5,261 nt of DNA from Propionivibrio sp. (GTDB taxonomy: Bacteria > Pseudomonadota > Gammaproteobacteria > Burkholderiales > Rhodocyclaceae): contig JAGNOM010000227.1 of the NCBI GenBank assembly GCA_017990155.1, forward strand, positions 1 to 5,261, written 5' to 3'. The notes beneath the pieces are model-generated. The model saw nothing but the letters and a program-made list of their open reading frames with translations, made no database searches and was not told the origin of the DNA. Shown one piece after another: positions 4,964-5,261 of this stretch. The number at the start of each line of letters is the position of its first letter. Positions within the stretch are counted from its first letter, which is position 1. Both the position numbers and the translations under genes were made by a program.

Positions 4964-4981
4964 TTAGAGGAATTTCCCTAG
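4964..4981. promoter_or_regulatory. Imperfect palindrome, possible activator binding site
   Basis: TTAGAGGAATTTCCCTAG has two-fold symmetry about 4972/4973 with 6 of 9 pairs matching. If the minus-strand transcript starts at the ATG at 4929, the centre lies at about -43.5, the usual position for an activator that overlaps a poor -35 region. The regulator cannot be named. Confidence 0.25.
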
Positions 4982-5058
4982 CGGAGCGCGTAAGCGCGGC
5001 ATACACTCGGATAGGCTTTTCCCGGTTACAACCAATCGAAATGTGGGGGAGATAAAGT

Positions 5059-5106
5059 ATGGGGCGTGGAAAAACAGCTATAAGCAGCCACCGAAACCCG
5101 GAGTGA
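5059..5106 (+). CDS. Short upstream ORF, 15 codons, possible leader peptide
   Basis: ATG 5059-5061 is preceded at 7 bases by GGGGGAG (5045-5051), a stronger ribosome binding site than that of the gene downstream. It would encode MGRGKTAISSHRNPE and stops at TGA 5104-5106, right after the downstream gene's SD (GGAG 5100-5103) and 4 bases before its ATG. That spacing would allow translational coupling. The composition shows no run of one amino acid, so classical attenuation is not indicated. It may equally be a chance frame. Confidence 0.35.
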   Translation: MGRGKTAISSHRNPE

Positions 5107-5110
5107 AGCC

Positions 5111-5261
5111 ATGAACGGTCCGAACTCGTTTCACTTGCTCGAATCGCGTTTTCTGCGCCTGCGTACGGCGGCGCGCGCCGAGCCGAATCCGCCGCTGGAG
5201 TTGCGCCTGCGCCGTCTGCGGACGCTTGATCGCTTGTTGCGCCAGAACGCGGAGGCATTGG
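5111..5261 (+). CDS. Coniferyl-aldehyde-dehydrogenase-like NAD(P)-dependent aldehyde dehydrogenase, N-terminus (3' end outside window)
   Basis: Fifty codons are visible, from ATG 5111-5113 with SD GGAG (5100-5103) 7 bases upstream; an in-frame TAA at 5081-5083 excludes a much earlier start. The peptide begins MNGPNSFHLLESRFLRLRTA and continues with PNPPLELRLRRLRTLDRLLR and QNAEAL. A helix followed by 'ERxxRLxxLxxLLxxNxxxL' spacing is typical of the N-terminus of class-3-like aldehyde dehydrogenases, and this version most resembles proteins annotated as coniferyl aldehyde dehydrogenase, which oxidise aromatic or aliphatic aldehydes to acids. The catalytic Cys, the Glu and the nucleotide fold all lie beyond the right edge, so function rests on resemblance of the first 50 residues only. 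It is divergent from the 245-residue protein across a 181-base intergenic region. Confidence 0.6.
   Translation, partial: MNGPNSFHLLESRFLRLRTAARAEPNPPLELRLRRLRTLDRLLRQNAEAL

Noticed and set aside
5079..5084. TATAAG as a -10 box for the aldehyde dehydrogenase
   Set aside because: The hexamer matches well, but there is no -35 box at the right distance and no extended -10. It also falls inside the short upstream ORF, so it remains only a possibility.

Overview
The window is high-G+C bacterial DNA with dense coding, strong Shine-Dalgarno (SD) sequences and codon use favouring G/C at third positions. The gene set is a class I fructose-bisphosphate aldolase of the metazoan-like 340-residue type, an ADE-type adenine deaminase, an orphan chemoreceptor, a protein resembling the proteobacterial 'FFLEE motif' family, and the start of a coniferyl-aldehyde-dehydrogenase-like gene. 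It suggests a betaproteobacterium, perhaps of the Rhodocyclales or relatives. This placement is an inference from protein resemblance, not from any marker RNA; no rRNA, tRNA or CRISPR array is visible.

Layout. (1) 1-548, plus: the C-terminal part of an adenine/adenosine deaminase family enzyme, entering from the left. (2) 576-908, minus: a 110-residue cytoplasmic protein of unknown function, convergent with the deaminase, with a strong SD and a stable hairpin directly upstream of it. (3) 1071-2741, minus: a complete transmembrane chemoreceptor (Cache-like sensor, HAMP, MCP signalling domain), not accompanied by other chemotaxis genes here. (4) 2742-3145: the divergent intergenic region between the chemoreceptor and the aldolase. 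It contains the most notable object in the window: a 194-bp foldback element with 17-bp perfect terminal inverted repeats and a 10-bp flanking direct repeat, which reads as a MITE-type (non-autonomous transposable) insertion. (5) 3146-4168, plus: class I fructose-bisphosphate aldolase. (6) 4192-4929, minus: a 245-residue uncharacterised protein, convergent with the aldolase. (7) 4930-5110: a divergent promoter region with an imperfect palindrome, a possible leaderless -10 box, and a 15-codon upstream ORF. (8) 5111-5261, plus: the first 50 codons of an aldehyde dehydrogenase running off the right edge.

The genes do not form one pathway or operon; nearly every neighbour pair is convergent or divergent, so each is probably its own transcription unit: purine salvage, motility sensing, central carbon metabolism, aldehyde oxidation and two unknowns. 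No new multi-gene system is evident. The interest lies in the non-coding DNA: the MITE-like insertion between two promoters, hairpins next to two ribosome binding sites, the upstream ORF, and promoter-like motifs that would have to be tested.
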